Assembly (NCBI GenBank): GCA_964556755.1
Contig: CAZKXI010000015.1
Span: forward strand, 1-64,000
Source of the DNA: UBA4085 sp964556755
GTDB taxonomy: Bacteria; Acidobacteriota; Aminicenantia; Aminicenantales; UBA4085
Direction: 5' to 3'
Length of the DNA stretch: 64,000 nucleotides
In this document: positions 61,412 to 64,000 of the stretch, in pieces
Layout of the letters: every line of letters starts with the position of its first letter
How positions within the stretch are numbered: the stretch's first letter is position 1
Translations under genes and position numbers: made by a program
The notes under the pieces: generated by a model
What the model saw: only the letters and a program-made list of their open reading frames with translations
The model's database searches: none
Told to the model about the DNA's origin: nothing

Positions 61412-63154
61412 TCATCGCTTCCTATACGCGCTCGCGTCATAGGGAGGGTTTCCCCGCCTCGCCAGCTCCCTCTTAGCCATGAGCCGGCGTTCCGAGTAAT
61501 CAGCCAGCGCTTCGCAAGCGTCAAACGACTCGCTGCGATTGTTCATCCGAGTCACGAGGTGCAGGATATTGGAGCTCAACGGGCCCTCGATAGCGCAGAG
61601 ATCCTCAACGGCCCGGTTGCCTTCTTCGACCGAGACATGGCCTCCCCCCCGTTCAGCTGAAACAGCACGATGGGACGCTGAGGCTAGAGCAAGATCAAGG
61701 ACATGCCCCGGCAATTCCAGTTCCTGCCACGCCTTTCTCAGGCCTTCTTCGAAGAATAGGCCATCAGCATGAAGGAACAGGGTTTCTACGAGGGCCGCCA
61801 CCGTCAAGGGCAATCCCTGGCGCATTTGAAGCAAAGCCTCGGCGATTTTCTTCCAAGCCGTCGCCTTCAGCAGGCTCAAGAGTGGTTTCGCGGCTCTCAT
61901 GTCACCGATCCGCCCGAGCTTGAGGGCTGCCTCCTCAGCTTTTTCTTGAGCCCAGCGCATGTCCTTGTATTCCTTGGTAAAACCCTCAGCAATTCCGTAA
62001 GAACGATAATCACTATCCAAGGCGCCATCGGCGCGGGCGAATCGACGGGCTTCTTTCTCGCCATACCTGACGAGCGCGATGAGCAATTCGATATCCGGAT
62101 GAGGAGTCAGCGCGGCCAGGTCGGCGAGCTTCTCGGCTGCCCTTTTTGAATCATCCGCATCTTCTCCGACCAGGGCAATTTCCGCGAGGACGGCGATGAC
62201 GACTTGATGATTGGCAGCCGTGCGACCTAGGGGATCTTGGCCAGCCCCCCCGATAGCGCCCGGCTTTGTCAGATCGAAATATTTTTCCGCAGCGGACCAA
62301 CGCACATGGAGATTTCCATCATTCTTCGCAATTTGGGCGAGCGTGGATTCGTCCGCGAGTCCACGGACGGCCGTCGCGCGGACAGAAGATGACTTATCCT
62401 CAATCGCAACTTTAGCCAGCACGGCTTGATCCGAGAGCTTGGCGACGGCGGCGCAGCGCACCTCTTCATCTTCATCGGTTTGCGCGATTTCGGAGAGAAG
62501 AGCCTGGTCCGTGAGCCTCTTGACGACCGCGATGCTTTTTCCCGCCGACTTGATGATCTTGGCAAGCAAGGCTTGATCAGTCACCCTTTTGACAGCCGCC
62601 TGTCTCTCTTCCCAGTTCTCGTTTGCCACGGCAATCTCGGCAAGAGCCGCTTGATCGGTGATCTTGCCGATAGCGACCCGGCGCGCTTCCGGGTCTAAGG
62701 CTGTTTCGGCTACCTCTGCCAAGAGGGCTTGATCGTCGAGGAAATCCAACGCCTCACGCAAGGGCAAGTCCAATGGGTTTTCTCTCGGATTCTCCTTCTT
62801 GGCAATTTCCGCGAATGCAGTTTGAGCTACGCTCCGATCACGAAGCTTCTTGGCCGCTCCGAAGCGGACAATCAGAGACTCGTCCGTCTTGGCGATCTCG
62901 GAAAGAACAGACTGGCTGGTCAGAATCGTGACGGCGGCTTCGCGGACCTCTTTGTTCTTATCAATCCTGGCGATTTTTGCCAGTAATTTCTGGTCGGTAA
63001 GCCTCCGCACCGCAGCTTTGCGGACGTACTCTTCTTCATCAAAAACTGCGATTTTAGACAGTCGCGTCTGGTTGGAGAGCTTATTCACTGCCTTAGCACG
63101 AACAGATGGCGAAGAGCTCTTCCATTTCGGTTTGAAAATATCAAAGAAACCCAT
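61412..63154 (-). CDS. HEAT-like protein with about ten 26-residue repeats
   Basis: 580 residues, GGAGGGGAG before the ATG, no signal peptide, so cytoplasmic. Residues about 15-290 consist of 26-residue units of the form VRxAAVxxLTDQxLLAxIAxxD, for example VRKAAVRRLTDQKLLAKIAR and RQAAVKRVTDQALLAKI. One unit (about residues 110-145) is longer and one is short. The C-terminal half (about 330-580) is helical with another HEAT-like pair (EEAALKLGRIGDMRAAKPLLSLL). No enzymatic motif is seen. Related repeat proteins bind proteins or nucleic acids. Lower GC than the chromosome. Confidence 0.85.
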   Translation of the reverse strand: MGFFDIFKPKWKSSSPSVRAKAVNKLSNQTRLSKIAVFDEEEYVRKAAVRRLTDQKLLAKIARIDKNKEVREAAVTILTSQSVLSEIAKTDESLIVRFGAAKKLRDRSVAQTAFAEIAKKENPRENPLDLPLREALDFLDDQALLAEVAETALDPEARRVAIGKITDQAALAEIAVANENWEERQAAVKRVTDQALLAKIIKSAGKSIAVVKRLTDQALLSEIAQTDEDEEVRCAAVAKLSDQAVLAKVAIEDKSSSVRATAVRGLADESTLAQIAKNDGNLHVRWSAAEKYFDLTKPGAIGGAGQDPLGRTAANHQVVIAVLAEIALVGEDADDSKRAAEKLADLAALTPHPDIELLIALVRYGEKEARRFARADGALDSDYRSYGIAEGFTKEYKDMRWAQEKAEEAALKLGRIGDMRAAKPLLSLLKATAWKKIAEALLQMRQGLPLTVAALVETLFLHADGLFFEEGLRKAWQELELPGHVLDLALASASHRAVSAERGGGHVSVEEGNRAVEDLCAIEGPLSSNILHLVTRMNNRSESFDACEALADYSERRLMAKRELARRGNPPYDASAYRKR

Positions 63155-63427
63155 TCTCCCCTCCGCAGCTTCCCAAGAGATCGGATAATTTCTGCCTGCC
63201 CGACTATTATCTTCTCGTTTTCCATAAAAAATTATCTTGGATCTCCTCCCCTGAGCGGATTTAATGGGTTGGACGAGTTCAGGCTATTGAAAGCGGCCCG
63301 AAGAAATGATATTCTTCCGCTGAATTTTGCCTGCATTTAAGTGCCCCGGCTTGAGAATCTTAGGGTAAAGCAAGGGCGACTTGGATGCTAAGTCGATGAT
63401 AATAAATAGTTTGAAGACGCCTTTTGG
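63155..63427. other. intergenic region upstream of tRNA-Val
   Basis: No gene is seen. It holds a possible tRNA promoter (TTGGAT 63381-63386, 16-bp spacer, TAAATA 63403-63408) and, on the minus strand, the start region of the HEAT-like gene. Confidence 0.4.
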
Positions 63428-63503
63428 GGGCGATTAACTCAGCGGCCAGAGTACTACCTTCACACGGTAGGAGTCACAGGTTCAAATCCTGTATCGCCCA
63501 CCA
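63428..63503 (+). tRNA. tRNA-Val(CAC)
   Basis: Acceptor GGGCGAT/ATCGCCC, D-arm, anticodon stem CTACC/GGTAG with loop TTCACAC (anticodon CAC), T-arm CAGGTTCAAATCCTG, discriminator A and encoded CCA. 76 nt. It marks the right edge of the accessory island. Confidence 0.96.
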
Positions 63504-63517
63504 CCCCGCCATCCTCT

Positions 63518-64000
63518 TCAAAAACCGGCTCGGCCTTCCTTCGCCAGCTTCGCCTCGACGCTTTCGAGATGTTTCCGGAATGTCGACAGTCGCGGATCGG
63601 AGAGCTGTTCGGCCAGCCGACAGGCGGTCCGGCAGCTGTCGAGGGCGAGCTTCATCCGGCCGGCGGCCTCATAACCCTCGGCCAGCGAATCATGGGCGTT
63701 AGGGGACTCCGGGTAACTGCGAACGTTGTACAGGAACATGTCAATGGCCTCGGCCACCTTCTTGCGAACCCTCAGCAGCCCGTAAGCCATGTCGTTAATC
63801 CGTCCTTCACTGGGACGGCAGGGAAAGCCGTACTCTCCGGAGAGTGCCGCATAGCGCTTCTCGAGATCGGCTGCGGCGGGAATGGTGTTGTCGGGGATAG
63901 CCCAGCCTACAAAGAGGCCCTCGAGGCCGTTGTAGATCGCCCTGGCTGGTACCGACATGTGATTATCCCCGGCGAAGTAATCGAGCTTCCACTTCAGGCC
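63518..64000 (-). CDS. putative esterase (alpha/beta hydrolase) with C-terminal TPR, 5' part outside window
   Basis: 160 residues are visible; the frame is open to the window edge, reading GLKWKLDYFAGDNHMSVPAR at the cut, so the ATG at 63958 is internal and not the start. GDNHMSVP carries the likely catalytic histidine of an esterase-D-like alpha/beta hydrolase (compare the usual HxSVP end). The remainder is the TPR-type tail often attached to this family (AHDSLAEGYEAAGRMKLALDSCRTACRLAEQL). It ends 14 bp from tRNA-Val, which runs towards it. Confidence 0.78.
   Translation of the reverse strand, partial: GLKWKLDYFAGDNHMSVPARAIYNGLEGLFVGWAIPDNTIPAAADLEKRYAALSGEYGFPCRPSEGRINDMAYGLLRVRKKVAEAIDMFLYNVRSYPESPNAHDSLAEGYEAAGRMKLALDSCRTACRLAEQLSDPRLSTFRKHLESVEAKLAKEGRAGF

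Overview
The window is a high-GC chromosomal scaffold, roughly two-thirds G+C by eye, with one 100-N gap. The organism looks like a Gram-negative (diderm) bacterium of the Candidatus Aminicenantes / Acidobacteriota kind. This is inferred from two GWxTD-domain proteins, large TonB-dependent receptors with N-terminal carboxypeptidase-regulatory-like domains, a sulfatase-fold protein fused to TPRs, Lpt lipopolysaccharide-export components, an aldehyde:ferredoxin oxidoreductase and pyruvate phosphate dikinase. Nothing in the window fixes the taxonomy. The gap is flanked by an exact 55-bp duplication and is almost certainly a scaffolding artefact.

Left part (1-20.3 kb): pyruvate phosphate dikinase (cut by the window edge), an M28 peptidase, a class I aminotransferase, a second M28 peptidase, an aldehyde:ferredoxin oxidoreductase, a GMC oxidoreductase and pyrimidine genes (pyrK-pyrD, then pyrF from its own promoter). 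These are followed by a Yip1-like membrane protein, tRNA-Cys and tRNA-Gly, a secreted protein of unknown function, HU, the ddl-ruvX-mltG operon and a secreted protein with a candidate sigma-54 promoter.

Middle (20.3-43.9 kb): an envelope-rich stretch. It holds two TonB-dependent receptors, two overlapping GWxTD genes, a CarboxypepD_reg-TPR lipid- or surface-associated protein, a membrane-anchored sulfatase-fold/TPR protein, a TPR protein, a DUF151 nuclease, a one-chain LptF-LptG fusion, groES-groEL with two CIRCE-like operators, a Fis-type HTH protein, CvpA, a PHP phosphoesterase and PurC. Three of the envelope genes share a near-identical sigma-54 (-24/-12) promoter. Two related palindromic elements lie next to terminators at the 3' ends of the two receptor genes.

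Right part (43.9-59.5 kb): a TPR/beta-propeller/LamG secreted protein, a histidine kinase-response regulator pair, a YfiH-type laccase-domain protein, a 52-bp tandem repeat, a P1 (S58) peptidase whose stop codon is supplied by a MITE-like element, rpsU-lipA-phosphoesterase, lptB, a zinc-ribbon/RDD protein, a MepA-LysM endopeptidase, an outer-membrane barrel and an AGCS sodium:amino-acid symporter with a long, structured leader.

Far right (59.6-63.5 kb): a small AT-richer accessory island next to tRNA-Val(CAC). It contains an AAA/DUF4143 ATPase gene and a HEAT-like 26-residue-repeat gene. Each is followed by a copy of a diverged direct repeat whose first 41 bases resemble a tRNA-Val gene that has lost its anticodon arm. 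A truncated esterase-TPR gene ends the window.

Sigma-70-type promoters are unusually easy to read here (TTGACN-16/18-TATNNT). Several place the -10 box only 6-9 nt before the ATG, which implies leaderless mRNAs. Four have the stop codon of the preceding gene inside the -35 hexamer.
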